Counted from the first letter of the stretch, positions 36,213 to 43,882 are shown. The stretch: DNA of 64,000 bases from Streptomyces melanogenes (GCF_014649795.1 NZ_BMTS01000014.1:124001-188000); one strand, 5' to 3'. The notes: generated from the sequence alone by a model not told the origin. Translations and numbers: made by a program.

Positions 36213-36524
36213 TCAGATGCGGCCCCGGCACAGCTCCAGCATCGTCATGGCGAGCGCGGTGCCGGGCTTGCCGAGCGCGTCGCGGTAGTGGGCGAGGACC
36301 TCCATCTCGCGGTTCAGGTTCACCCGGCGCCCGCCGGAGGCGATCCGGGACTCCTGGATGACGGCCGAGACGGCCATCCGTTCCTGGATCAGACCGATGA
36401 TGCGGTCGTCGAGCGCGTCGATGCGCTCCCGGGCGCCGGTGATCAGGGTGGCGGCCTCGTCGGTGCGGGCGCCGCCCGCAGCGGCAGCTGCTGATGTCTC
36501 AGTCTCGGTCTGGGTCATGGACAT
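36213..36524 (-). CDS. Chorismate mutase (AroQ, monofunctional)
   Basis: 103 residues, an all-helical AroQ-type chorismate mutase. Conserved positions are visible: Arg in ARERIDALDDRIIGLIQERM, the Lys-equivalent segment (VSAVIQESRIASGGRRVNLN), the R-E pair in NREMEVLAHYRDALG, and the C-terminal LELCRGRI. It converts chorismate to prephenate for Phe and Tyr. The Ala/Thr-rich first 20 residues are likely disordered. ATG 36524 follows AAGGAG by 6-7 nt. Upstream lie a hairpin and a short Phe/Tyr-containing ORF, arranged as an attenuator. Confidence 0.9.
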   Translation of the reverse strand: MSMTQTETETSAAAAAGGARTDEAATLITGARERIDALDDRIIGLIQERMAVSAVIQESRIASGGRRVNLNREMEVLAHYRDALGKPGTALAMTMLELCRGRI

Positions 36525-36580
36525 CTGGGGCTCCTTGTGGGTTCGGTGCCCCGGAGCGGCAAGGCCCGGAAATGACAGAA

Positions 36581-36607
36581 CGCCCCGGGCCTTGTCGGCC
36601 CGGGGCG
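36581..36607 (-). terminator. Attenuator hairpin upstream of chorismate mutase
   Basis: CGCCCCGGGCC and GGCCCGGGGCG (minus strand 36607 to 36581) form an 11-bp stem with a 5-nt loop, followed by a U-rich run on the minus strand. It stands between the leader ORF (stop 36632) and the chorismate mutase start (36524), so it would end transcription before the gene. Its left arm (CGGGCCG, plus 36596-36602) can alternatively pair with CGGCCCG inside the leader ORF (plus 36659-36665). Confidence 0.7.
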
Positions 36608-36631
36608 CCTGGGAAGTCGCTTGTCAGTTGC

Positions 36632-36703
36632 TCAAGCAGCACGACCATGGCAGCCGGACGGGCCGGTGCCATAGGTAAAGACGAAGGTCTGGTGCTTGAG
36701 CAT
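36632..36703 (-). CDS. Putative Phe/Tyr leader peptide controlling chorismate mutase
   Basis: A 23-codon ORF beginning MLKHQTFVFTYGTG and ending HGRAA. Three of residues 7-11 are aromatic (Phe7, Phe9, Tyr11), the products of the pathway the next gene serves. A terminator hairpin follows 25 nt later. CATACT 8-9 nt before the ATG and TTGGCC further upstream suggest a promoter with a nearly leaderless start. By analogy with the E. coli pheA leader, ribosome stalling at Phe or Tyr codons when these are scarce would allow read-through into chorismate mutase. Confidence 0.7.
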   Translation of the reverse strand: MLKHQTFVFTYGTGPSGCHGRAA

Positions 36704-36831
36704 GCGGACAGTATGGACCGGCGCCGCCCGGCGGGGCCAATCCCGGTTCGGATGGTGAGACGAAAGGTCCCGCCGCGCGCCCCGGTAGAATCGACAAATA
36801 CCGACCCCCTCCCTTCGCCGGAAGGCCGCCA

Positions 36832-38421
36832 GTGTCATCAGCGTCCCCAGCTGCCGCGCCCGCATCCAACCCGGACGTAGTCCTCGTTGTCGACTTCGGC
36901 GCCCAGTACGCCCAGCTCATCGCCCGCCGCGTCCGTGAGGCCCGGGTCTACAGCGAGATCGTGCCGAGCACGATGCCCGTCGCCGAGATGCTGGCCAAGA
37001 ACCCGAAGGCGATCATCCTGTCGGGCGGCCCGTCGTCCGTGTACGCGGAGGGCGCCCCGCGCTTGGACCGCGCGCTCTTCGAGGCCGGCGTCCCCGTCTT
37101 CGGCATGTGCTACGGCTTCCAGCTGATGGCCCAGACGCTCGGCGGCACGGTCGACGACAACGGCGCGCGCGAGTACGGACGCACCCCGCTGCACGTCAGC
37201 AAGGTCGGCTCGACGCTCTTCGAGGGCACCCCCGCCGAGCAGTCGGTGTGGATGTCGCACGGCGACGCCTGCTCGGCCGCGCCCGAGGGCTTCACGGTCA
37301 CCGCGTCCACGGACGTCGTACCGGTCGCCGCCTTCGAGAACGACGAGAAGAAGCTGTACGGCGTGCAGTACCACCCCGAGGTGCTGCACTCCACGCACGG
37401 CCAGCAGATCCTGGAGCACTTCCTCTACCGCGGCGCGGGCATCGAGCCGAACTGGACGACGCACAACGTCGTCGAGGAGCAGATCGCCCTCATCCGCGAG
37501 CAGGTCGGCACCAAGCGCGCGATCTGTGGCCTGTCCGGCGGCGTGGACTCCGCGGTCGCCGCGGCCCTCGTCCAGAAGGCCATCGGCTCCCAGCTGACCT
37601 GCGTGTACGTCGATCACGGTCTGATGCGCAAGGGCGAGACCGAGCAGGTCGAGAAGGACTTCGTGGCCGCCACCGGCGTCCAGCTGAAGGTCGTCGACGC
37701 GCAGGAGCGATTCCTCACCGCGCTGGCCGGGGTCTCCGACCCGGAGACCAAGCGGAAGATCATCGGCCGCGAGTTCATCCGCGTCTTCGAGCAGGCGCAG
37801 CTGGAGATCCTCCAGGAGGACGGCCCCGCGGTCGCCTTCCTCGTCCAGGGCACGCTGTACCCGGACGTCGTGGAGTCCGGCGGCGGCACCGGCACCGCGA
37901 ACATCAAGTCGCACCACAACGTGGGCGGCCTGCCCGACGACATCGAGTTCGAGCTCGTCGAGCCGCTGCGCAAGCTGTTCAAGGACGAGGTCCGCATGGT
38001 CGGCCAGGAGCTCGGCCTGCCGGAGGAGATCGTCCAGCGCCAGCCGTTCCCCGGCCCGGGCCTGGGTATCCGGATCGTCGGCGAGGTCACCAAGGACCGC
38101 CTCGACCTGCTCCGCGAGGCCGACGCGATCGCCCGCGAGGAGCTGACGGCGGCCGGTCTGGACCGCGAGATCTGGCAGTGCCCGGTCGTGCTGCTCGCGG
38201 ACGTCCGCAGCGTCGGCGTCCAGGGCGACGGCCGCACCTACGGCCACCCGATCGTGCTGCGCCCGGTCTCCTCCGAGGACGCCATGACGGCGGACTGGAC
38301 GCGCATGCCGTACGACGTCCTGGCCAAGATCTCGACGCGCATCACCAACGAGGTCCCCGACGTCAACCGCGTCGTCCTCGACGTGACGAGCAAGCCGCCG
38401 GGCACGATCGAGTGGGAGTAA
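36832..38421 (+). CDS. guaA: GMP synthase (glutamine-hydrolysing)
   Basis: 529 residues, full length. The class I glutaminase domain (1-200) has Cys in GMCYGFQLMAQ and the His-x-Glu pair in YHPEVLHSTHG. The ATP pyrophosphatase domain has the P-loop GLSGGVDSAVAAAL. The C-terminal dimerisation domain ends with the usual KPPGTIEWE. It aminates XMP (made by GuaB) to GMP. GTG 36832 follows GGAAGG; a -10-like TAGAAT lies at 36786-36791. Divergent from the chorismate mutase leader. Confidence 0.97.
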   Translation: MSSASPAAAPASNPDVVLVVDFGAQYAQLIARRVREARVYSEIVPSTMPVAEMLAKNPKAIILSGGPSSVYAEGAPRLDRALFEAGVPVFGMCYGFQLMAQTLGGTVDDNGAREYGRTPLHVSKVGSTLFEGTPAEQSVWMSHGDACSAAPEGFTVTASTDVVPVAAFENDEKKLYGVQYHPEVLHSTHGQQILEHFLYRGAGIEPNWTTHNVVEEQIALIREQVGTKRAICGLSGGVDSAVAAALVQKAIGSQLTCVYVDHGLMRKGETEQVEKDFVAATGVQLKVVDAQERFLTALAGVSDPETKRKIIGREFIRVFEQAQLEILQEDGPAVAFLVQGTLYPDVVESGGGTGTANIKSHHNVGGLPDDIEFELVEPLRKLFKDEVRMVGQELGLPEEIVQRQPFPGPGLGIRIVGEVTKDRLDLLREADAIAREELTAAGLDREIWQCPVVLLADVRSVGVQGDGRTYGHPIVLRPVSSEDAMTADWTRMPYDVLAKISTRITNEVPDVNRVVLDVTSKPPGTIEWE

Positions 38422-38437
38422 TCCCGGATTAGTCGAT

Positions 38438-38475
38438 CGGCGCCGCCGCACCGGGTTCCCGGTGCGGCGGCGCCG
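38438..38475 (+). terminator. Terminator of guaA
   Basis: A perfect 17-bp stem (CGGCGCCGCCGCACCGG, 38438-38454; complement 38459-38475) with a 4-nt loop, 16 bp after the guaA stop. Confidence 0.9.
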
Positions 38476-39011
38476 TCGTATCCGCTGCCGCACGGCTCTG
38501 TTCACCTGCGAGAACGCGCGGTAACTTCCGGGCCATGACCGAGAACCCGCAGCCGCCCGGGCAACGGCCCGCCCCCGCCCCCATACCCGTCGACCGGCTC
38601 CACTTCGCCCTGCCGCCCGTCCACGCGACCCCGGCCGAGGAGCGGCAGCACCGCAAGGAGCGGCTGGCGGGGGCGTTGCGGCTGTTCGCGCGGTACGGCT
38701 GCGAGGAGGGGGTCTCCGGGCACATCAGCGCGCGCGACCCGGAGTTCGAGGACTGCTACTGGGTGAACCCCTTCGGCGTGCCGTTCGCGCGGGTCACCGC
38801 GGGCGAGCTGGTCATGGTCAACGGGGAGGGCCAGGTCGTCGAGGGCCGCTACCACGTCAACCAGGCGGCGTTCGCGGTCCACGCCCAGGTGCACCGGGCC
38901 CGCCCCGAGGTGGTCGCGGTGGCGCACACCCACTCGGTGCACGGGAGGGCGCTGGCGGCGCTCGGCGATCTGATCGAGCCGTACACCCAGGAGGCGTGCG
39001 CCTTCTTCGAG

Positions 39012-39040
39012 GACCACGCCCCATGTGCTGAAAGTAGCAC
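39012..39040 (+). other. Left prophage junction (attL candidate)
   Basis: Aldolase homology ends at about 39020 (GACCACGCC) and unrelated sequence begins (CCATGTGCTG). Insertion inside a protein-coding gene is typical of large serine integrases, while tyrosine integrases mostly use tRNA genes. The exact core cannot be set without the right end. Confidence 0.5.
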
Positions 39041-39085
39041 AGGTTTCCGCAGGTCAGAAGCCTGCGGCCTCGGAAGGAGTCGACG

Positions 39086-39199
39086 ATGGACGACGTCTTG
39101 GAACAGTGGATCGCTGACCAGGTGGCACGAGCGCCGCGCATCCCAGACGAGCAGCTACGAGAGCTCGCCCGCACCCTCGGCATCGAGACCAACGACTGA
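39086..39199 (+). CDS. Small prophage protein near attL (37 aa)
   Basis: A 37-residue ORF (MDDVLEQWIADQVARAP onward, ending LGIETND) with a strong GGAAGGAG site 6 nt before the ATG and a terminator 11 bp after the stop. The composition is an amphipathic two-helix peptide. Similar short peptides near attachment sites of Streptomyces elements are familiar to me; the function is unknown. Confidence 0.65.
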   Translation: MDDVLEQWIADQVARAPRIPDEQLRELARTLGIETND

Positions 39200-39209
39200 C
39201 AGCAACCGT

Positions 39210-39235
39210 GAAGGCCCCGCTACGGCGGGGCCTTC
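39210..39235. terminator. Terminator at left end of prophage
   Basis: GAAGGCCCCGC, loop TACG, GCGGGGCCTTC: an 11-bp perfect stem between the 37-aa ORF (+) and the convergent gene ending at 39247 (-). It probably works for both. Confidence 0.85.
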
Positions 39236-39246
39236 GGCATGTTCCC

Positions 39247-39594
39247 TCAGCGGACCCTCAGATCCTCGCGCGCTGCCTCCACGAACGCCCTGCGCCGCTG
39301 CATGAACTCTTCCCAAGCGTCAGCCGTCTCGTTGCTGGCCTCATGCATGGCCCGGATCCACTCAACAAGCGCTGAGGCCGCTGGTGCCGCCCCCACCGCA
39401 TCAAGATCAATCATGTTGAAGGAGGCCTGCGTTTTCGTGAACGCTGCATCGACAGCCGCAAGCGCCTGCTGCTCGTCTTCGTACTCACCGCGCCCCCGAC
39501 GCCATGCGACACGCGCTTCGGCATCGACAGCAGTCAAGAACGCAGCGTACGTCTCCCGATGCGCGAGGTAGACCGCTGTCCAGTCCTGCGCCAC
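39247..39594 (-). CDS. Hypothetical prophage protein (115 aa)
   Basis: 115 residues from GTG 39594, chosen because GGGAGG lies 8 nt upstream; a TTG eight codons earlier overlaps that site. Highly charged and Ala-rich, mostly helical (HRETYAAFLTAVDAEARVAW; EEFMQRRRAFVEAAREDLRV). No family recognised. It stands alone, followed by the terminator at 39210-39235; the 214 bp upstream contain no gene I can support. Confidence 0.7.
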   Translation of the reverse strand: MAQDWTAVYLAHRETYAAFLTAVDAEARVAWRRGRGEYEDEQQALAAVDAAFTKTQASFNMIDLDAVGAAPAASALVEWIRAMHEASNETADAWEEFMQRRRAFVEAAREDLRVR

Positions 39595-39807
39595 GTCAGT
39601 GACCTCCCACTCGCCCAATGCATGATCTGACAGTCAGTCACGCCACGATGGCATGACCGGGCTGCGACGAGAAGGCCCGTGCGTAAGGCGGCATAGAAAG
39701 ATCAGTAAAGTCGGGGCGCCAGGAGGCGGACGGCAACGTCCCGTTCTGGCATCGGCGCCAGGAATGAATGGTGGATCCCATTCCCGGTTCGCCTCAGAGG
39801 CGAGTTG

Positions 39808-40248
39808 CTAGGTCGGGTTGCCTTCGTAGTAGTGCGGGTAGAAGGTGGGCTTCAGGGCGATCTGCTCGTCAGTGAGTTCAGGTACTCGCATGCACCCTGT
39901 CACGAGGACATCTTGGTTGCACCAGCCCGAAAGGCTCTCCACCAGCCTGCGATGACCCGTCATCCACCATTCGGCTGCGTCGAGCTGGACGACCAAGTCG
40001 GCGTGCATGATGAACGATCTCGTTGCCTGCGTGACGATCCACTGTGCTCTGACGTGGTCGCTAGCGCCGATCCTGTTGCACTTCGACGCCATGACCCAGA
40101 GAGCCTCCCAGGACACGCCAGGAGTGAGCGGCCCTACGTACGCAAGCTGCTTCCCGTCCTCGTGCAGAGAGGCAAAGCCGAAGACCGGCCCGAACATACT
40201 GAAGACCGTGACACGGCCCATCCCCTTGTGCAGGGCGGGAGCTGACAT
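39808..40248 (-). CDS. Hypothetical prophage protein (146 aa)
   Basis: 146 residues from ATG 40248 with AAGGGAC upstream. Soluble, with an aromatic-rich C-terminus (ALKPTFYPHYYEGNPT). No family recognised. It lies downstream of the Cys-tail protein gene (40317-40760), separated by a terminator, so it is probably a separate unit with its own promoter. Confidence 0.7.
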   Translation of the reverse strand: MSAPALHKGMGRVTVFSMFGPVFGFASLHEDGKQLAYVGPLTPGVSWEALWVMASKCNRIGASDHVRAQWIVTQATRSFIMHADLVVQLDAAEWWMTGHRRLVESLSGWCNQDVLVTGCMRVPELTDEQIALKPTFYPHYYEGNPT

Positions 40249-40267
40249 TGGAGTCCCTTCAGACAAA

Positions 40268-40307
40268 AGCCGGGGCCCGAACCACCTGTACGGTTCGGAC
40301 CCCGGCT
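40268..40307 (-). terminator. Terminator between two minus-strand prophage genes
   Basis: AGCCGGGG-C-CCGAACC pairs with GGTTCGG-A-CCCCGGCT (15 bp with one C/A mismatch). On the minus strand the stem is followed by TTTTG, so it ends transcription of the 40317-40760 gene. Confidence 0.8.
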
Positions 40308-40316
40308 ATCAGCGAC

Positions 40317-40760
40317 CTAGCAGCACGGTCCGTCGCCGCAACAGGTGGGGGCGTTGCAGTCAGCCGGGTTGAGCCACAGCCGATCGATGACTTCGAACCC
40401 CTGAGCCTTGATACGGCTGGCGACGTCGGTCATCAGACCGTGGGTACGGACCTTGGAGTTCGGGGCGTGGTTCAGGAAGTAGCCGAAGCTCTCCATGCAC
40501 CACTGCGAGTAGAACTCGGTGTGCAGGATGAGCGTGTGCCACCCCGGATCGACCTTCGCGGACGGCGCCATCACATCGCCGGCCTTGGTGATGCCCATCG
40601 TGTAGACCAGCGCGAGAGCCTGGTCCATAACCTGCTCGGCCACACACCCTTCAAGCCCATACTCGTCGGCGCAGAACGCTGACAGGCGATTGAAGTCCTC
40701 GGGGGTGACCAGTTCCCGCCCGTGCCGAAGCCGAACGGGTCGTTCCAGAGCGACTGTCAC
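40317..40760 (-). CDS. Conserved hypothetical prophage protein with Cys-rich tail (147 aa)
   Basis: 147 residues from GTG 40760 with GAGGAG upstream. The body has a striking aromatic block (GWHTLILHTEFYSQWCMESF). The last 14 residues (DCNAPTCCGDGPCC) hold five cysteines, two of them as CC pairs. I recognise this kind of protein from Streptomyces mobile elements but know no function; the tail could bind metal or carry disulfides. Confidence 0.72.
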   Translation of the reverse strand: MTVALERPVRLRHGRELVTPEDFNRLSAFCADEYGLEGCVAEQVMDQALALVYTMGITKAGDVMAPSAKVDPGWHTLILHTEFYSQWCMESFGYFLNHAPNSKVRTHGLMTDVASRIKAQGFEVIDRLWLNPADCNAPTCCGDGPCC

Positions 40761-40788
40761 TGTGATCTCCTCACGGTTTCACCGAGAC

Positions 40789-41103
40789 TCAGATCTGGCT
40801 GGGGTCGTCCTTCCAGACCAGGGCCACGCCAGGACCAAGCGCGGCGGCTGGGGTCTGCATCAGTTCATGAAGGACGGACCGGGCCCCACTTCCCAGTGCC
40901 GCGGTCAAGCGATCGGCAAGTAGCTCGGCCTCGTAGGGAAGCAAGACCATTTCCGTATCTGCGACATGCCGTCCATCCCTCGATAGCCAGACGGGAACGC
41001 GTATCGATCCGTCATCGTCTCTGTGTGGCGGTCGACTTGGGATGGGTTCCATCCGCCAGCCCTGCGGAGACGACGGTTGCCTGGGGTGAGAGTCGGTCGG
41101 CAT
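40789..41103 (-). CDS. Hypothetical prophage protein (104 aa)
   Basis: 104 residues. A Pro/Arg/Asp-rich first 35 residues is followed by a compact region (IRVPVWLSRDGRHVADTEMV, then EAELLADRLTAALGSGARSV). No family recognised. The ribosome site is weak (GGAA about 10 nt upstream); ATG at residue 18 is an alternative. Directly upstream of the 40317-40760 gene, probably one operon. Confidence 0.6.
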   Translation of the reverse strand: MPTDSHPRQPSSPQGWRMEPIPSRPPHRDDDGSIRVPVWLSRDGRHVADTEMVLLPYEAELLADRLTAALGSGARSVLHELMQTPAAALGPGVALVWKDDPSQI

Positions 41104-41140
41104 AGCTTGATGATTCCGAATGCGTGAGGTGCTCGCTACC

Positions 41141-41983
41141 TTATTTCCGTTGTCTCATAAATCGCTCAGACCATTCGGTGAGCTGGTCCCTTGCGCGGCC
41201 CCCAAATAGGGCATAGCCCTCGTACAGGGTGAATTCTTTGAGGTATGCGGAAACATCTCGGTAGTCTCGGAAGATCATGGCGCCCGTCGATGTTTCGACG
41301 GTTGCGATGCGACTGTCGTAAACGGTGAAGGTATTGAGAGGAGCATTAGGCATGTAGCCCTCAAGAGGGACTACTCCAAGGCGTACATTCGGTAGGCGAC
41401 TGACGGAAACCAGGCGGTCGACTTGCATGGCCATAGCGGAAGCTGTGAGGTAGGGCCACCTCACAGCCTGCTCTGTGAGAATAAAAGTGAACCTCTTTGA
41501 AGGATCCATGAGGACAGCTTGCCGCTCCAGCTTCCTTCCGATCGCCTTGGAATGGTCACCAGGGACGCTAGCCAGGCTTGCCCTCACATATTCAGGTGTG
41601 GCCAAGAGTCCTGTTACCAGGGAGAGCATGAAGTACCGGAACTCGGAAGAGGATCGCTCGAATCCTGCAAGCTCGTTCTGCTTGCGTTCCAGACCGGTGC
41701 GACGCTGGGCCCAAACGTCTTGCCACTCCGTGTTTGCGGTACGAGCAAGGGCCTCGACCTGCTCCACCCACTCGGGTGGAGCGTCGAGGGCACGAAGTAT
41801 GAGTTCAACGTCGACCAAGCCCGGCGTGAGTTTCCCGCTCTCAATGTTACTCACCTTGGACTGAGACATGTTGCAGCGCCTGGCGAGCCAGGCCTGTGTC
41901 TTGCCAGCCTGCCCGCGCAATGTCTTCAGTGTCGCGGCTAGGTCAACCCTGGACTTGCCTAGCTCATCAGCCTCGAAGGTCAA
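41141..41983 (-). CDS. XRE-family regulator with DUF5753 domain
   Basis: 280 residues. The Cro/C1-type HTH covers residues 15-70 (LKTLRGQAGKTQAWLARRCN, then MSQSKVSNIESGKLTPGL) and DUF5753 covers about 95-275 (GLLATPEYVRASL; NTFTVYDSRIATVETSTGAM). This is the WhiJ-like architecture widespread in Streptomyces. The start is TTG at 41983, the only start after an in-frame stop, within the upstream DUF6879 gene. A candidate immunity or lysogeny regulator, paired with the DUF6879 protein. Confidence 0.88.
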   Translation of the reverse strand: MTFEADELGKSRVDLAATLKTLRGQAGKTQAWLARRCNMSQSKVSNIESGKLTPGLVDVELILRALDAPPEWVEQVEALARTANTEWQDVWAQRRTGLERKQNELAGFERSSSEFRYFMLSLVTGLLATPEYVRASLASVPGDHSKAIGRKLERQAVLMDPSKRFTFILTEQAVRWPYLTASAMAMQVDRLVSVSRLPNVRLGVVPLEGYMPNAPLNTFTVYDSRIATVETSTGAMIFRDYRDVSAYLKEFTLYEGYALFGGRARDQLTEWSERFMRQRK

Positions 41984-42497
41984 TGCCCTTCACGTACTCC
42001 TTGAAGGGCACGGACTCCGCGAGTGCGATGCGTTGGTACTCGACGAACGGAGCCACGTCCCCTTCGAATACCTCGCGACCTATCTGCAACCCATCTTCTT
42101 CTGCGTAGTGCATGAGGACTACCTCCGACTTGTCGAACATCCAGAAGTCCTGGACGCCGGCTAGTGGATTCGTCCGGTCGGTTACGTCCATGATGCGAAT
42201 GTCCTCGCCTGCTCGGACATGCGGCTCGTAGTACATGAACTCGTATTCCAAGTACTCCGAGAGCGGGCGGGTCAGCACGTGAACGCGGCCCTTCATCTTT
42301 CCTTCTCGGCGTACACGCCTCAAGTCATCCATGTACGCGTCGTTGAAGGTCAGCGGGTCGATTCGCTTGCCAGCGCGGAAGTCTCGAAGCTCGTCACGCT
42401 CCCGCGACACCCGGTACTGCGGCAGGGTCTCAAGGCGCCAGGCTTCGACTCTGAACTGCTGGAACTTGTCGTCCCACGCATCACCATCCAAGAGCAC
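41967..42497 (-). CDS. DUF6879 family protein
   Basis: 176 residues matching the DUF6879 proteins that accompany XRE-DUF5753 regulators: WDDKFQQFRVEAWRLETLPQ, EFMYYEPHVRAGEDIRIMDV, FWMFDKSEVVLMHYAEEDG. GTG 42497 with AAGGAGG upstream. It overlaps the XRE gene by 17 nt and the upstream small gene by 17 nt, so the three are translationally coupled. The function of the family is unknown; the association suggests the effector or partner of the XRE protein. Confidence 0.82.
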   Translation of the reverse strand: MLLDGDAWDDKFQQFRVEAWRLETLPQYRVSRERDELRDFRAGKRIDPLTFNDAYMDDLRRVRREGKMKGRVHVLTRPLSEYLEYEFMYYEPHVRAGEDIRIMDVTDRTNPLAGVQDFWMFDKSEVVLMHYAEEDGLQIGREVFEGDVAPFVEYQRIALAESVPFKEYVKGIDLRG

Positions 42498-42699
42498 GTA
42501 CAGCCTCCTTCAGCACTGCCTGGGGGATCTCCACCAGGGCCTCACCCTGGGGCGGAGTGAAGGCGTTGGACACGTCGCCCTGTACGACGATGGAGCCGCT
42601 TGCGGTCCGGTACAGGTTGGGGCAGTCGTTCTGGTTGCACTCGCCGTTGCCGTTGCCGTTGCCGTTGCCGGTCAAGCGGGTCAGTTTCTCACGAGCCAT
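42481..42699 (-). CDS. Small conserved protein upstream of DUF6879 (72 aa)
   Basis: 72 residues. After a short basic start comes a run of alternating Asn-Gly (NGNGNGNGNG) encoded by a hexanucleotide repeat. The core ECNQNDCPNLYRTASGSIVV, then VQGDVSNAFTPP, is typical of small proteins found beside XRE/DUF6879 pairs in Streptomyces. ATG 42699 with AGGGGG upstream. First gene of the three-gene cassette. Confidence 0.78.
   Translation of the reverse strand: MAREKLTRLTGNGNGNGNGECNQNDCPNLYRTASGSIVVQGDVSNAFTPPQGEALVEIPQAVLKEAVRALGW
42643..42670. repeat. Hexanucleotide microsatellite (GCCGTT)4
   Basis: Four and two-thirds perfect copies of GCCGTT within the 72-aa gene, encoding the Asn-Gly run. 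Slippage changes length in steps of two residues without breaking the frame. Confidence 0.85.
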
Positions 42700-42979
42700 G
42701 CTGAACCCCCTGCTGAGTGCGCCCTGTTGGCCGTCGTGGAAGACCGTATGCGGCGCGTGGATGGTCGTCTATGCGAACACGGAGATATTTCCGTACCCGA
42801 ATAAAGCCGGGCAGGAGCCCGCCCCGGCGCGGGCGATGATCTTTGGTCCTGGCCCCAGGCTCCGCCGTGCCGATTCGACGAGCCTGCTGCCGGGGCGGAC
42901 GCTGTTACCCGTCACCGCCAAGTGCGGAGGCCTTGGTCACTGACGGAACCTGGTGATGGAGACAGGAGCTGTGTGGTTG

Positions 42980-43297
42980 TCAGGTGGCGAGCGAGCCACC
43001 GTCGAGGTGCGCAACACCTTGTTCGCCACGGCGCTCAGCGCCCTCATCTTCAACTGGTGGACTCAAGCGCTTGGCCGCGGCCTCGAGCTTCCGGGCGGCT
43101 TCCATGAGATCTGCCGGCAGGTAGCTACCTAGGGATACGCGAGCTTCCCGGGTTGGACAGAACCGACCGCAAGGGGCTTCGAGATCCAGGTTGTCCAGCT
43201 CTTCAACGCCTAGCTGTTGCAGGGCTTCAACGAAGCGACTTGCGGCTAGGGACGCGGCGGTCCGTTCATCATCATCGAAGTAATGCGGGTCTGACAT
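42980..43297 (-). CDS. Hypothetical prophage protein (105 aa)
   Basis: 105 residues from ATG 43297 (GGGAG 9 nt upstream). The N-terminus is very acidic (MSDPHYFDDDERTAASLAAS), the rest helical, with a Cys pair near residue 43 (PCGRFC). No family recognised. Separated from upstream genes by a terminator (43324-43373). The 280 bp downstream to 42699 contain no gene; an AT-rich patch (GGAAATATCTCC on the minus strand, near 42785) may be the promoter of the DUF6879 cassette. Confidence 0.68.
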   Translation of the reverse strand: MSDPHYFDDDERTAASLAASRFVEALQQLGVEELDNLDLEAPCGRFCPTREARVSLGSYLPADLMEAARKLEAAAKRLSPPVEDEGAERRGEQGVAHLDGGSLAT

Positions 43298-43323
43298 GCC
43301 TTGCACTCCCTTCGGCGTTGGAA

Positions 43324-43373
43324 CACCGGACCCCGGCCGTGCCGTGGGGATGGGCTACGGCCGGGGCCCGGTG
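43324..43373 (-). terminator. Terminator of the 43.5-44.3 kb minus-strand operon
   Basis: CACCGG-A-CCCCGGCCGT (43324-43340) pairs with ACGGCCGGGG-C-CCGGTG (43357-43373): 16 bp with one internal A/C mismatch. Confidence 0.8.
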
Positions 43374-43526
43374 CTGGCCCGACAGCGCCGGAAGGATGGG
43401 CGCCATAGGGTCGGGCCATACCGCGCCGCAGTGCGGAGAGCATGGCGCGGGGGTGGTGCTCCGCCCTTCCCCACGGCTGCCCCCGTGCACGTGGATCAGG
43501 GCTCCTGCGGGAGAGGGCGGAAGTTT

Positions 43527-43658
43527 CTAGAGCTGGCCGAAGCGCGCCAGCAACACAGTTGCTGTGACAGCGTTCGTGACCACGACGAACAGGATCAGTC
43601 CGCCATCAAGGAAGGCGTCTTCGGCGTGGTACCTCAGCCGGGTGAGTAACCCCCTCAC
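43527..43658 (-). CDS. Small membrane protein (43 aa)
   Basis: A 43-residue ORF (MRGLLTRLRYHAEDAF onward) with one hydrophobic segment (residues 19-39: GGLILFVVVTNAVTATVLLA). GTG 43658 overlaps the stop of the upstream gene as GTGA, so it is translationally coupled and the last gene of a four-gene operon. Confidence 0.65.
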   Translation of the reverse strand: MRGLLTRLRYHAEDAFLDGGLILFVVVTNAVTATVLLARFGQL

Positions 43659-43879
43659 GGCGCCACCTTCAGCCCGATCCGCTCGCCCAGACGTTCCACC
43701 ACGTCGGCGGGCAGGTGGCCGACGTACACCAGTGACTCACCCGTGTGGCTGGCGGCGCCCCGAACGCTGTTGATCGTCCGGTCCGGAGCACCAACCATGT
43801 GCAGGAGGCTGCGGAACACGTTGGCGGCGTCGTTGGCGGTGGCGTTGCTGTCCCGCCACTTCTGCATGTCCATAGGCAT
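43655..43879 (-). CDS. Hypothetical prophage protein (74 aa)
   Basis: 74 residues (MPMDMQKWRDSNATANDAAN onward). AAGGGG precedes the ATG. Soluble; no family recognised. Operon with the genes on both sides (gap of 3 bp upstream, 4-nt overlap downstream). Confidence 0.65.
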   Translation of the reverse strand: MPMDMQKWRDSNATANDAANVFRSLLHMVGAPDRTINSVRGAASHTGESLVYVGHLPADVVERLGERIGLKVAP

Positions 43880-43882
43880 GGG

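Larger units (their letters stand above)
38535..39305 (+). pseudogene. Class II aldolase/adducin family gene truncated by prophage insertion
   Basis: Residues 1-162 are a class II aldolase/adducin domain: ERLAGALRLFARYGCEEGVS, GHISARDPEFEDCYWVNPFG, and the zinc-ligand pair HTH at 131-133. The family continues after EACAFFEDHA to about 250-260 residues, including a third His ligand in an NHG-like motif. Here homology stops exactly at residue 162 (base 39020). The frame then runs for 94 unrelated, Ser/Arg-rich residues into prophage DNA, stopping at 39305. The enzyme should be inactive in the lysogen and restored on excision. Confidence 0.85.

Noticed and set aside
35504..36288. Several overlapping ORFs of 74-138 codons in the gene-free stretch after the GMC oxidoreductase
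   Set aside because: They lack ribosome sites and pass through the large hairpins; composition is that of random GC-rich DNA.
42557..42943. 128-aa plus-strand ORF opposite the 72-aa gene
   Set aside because: Its LPLPLPLP run is only the reverse reading of the GCCGTT repeat, and the minus-strand cassette has ribosome sites and recognisable partners.
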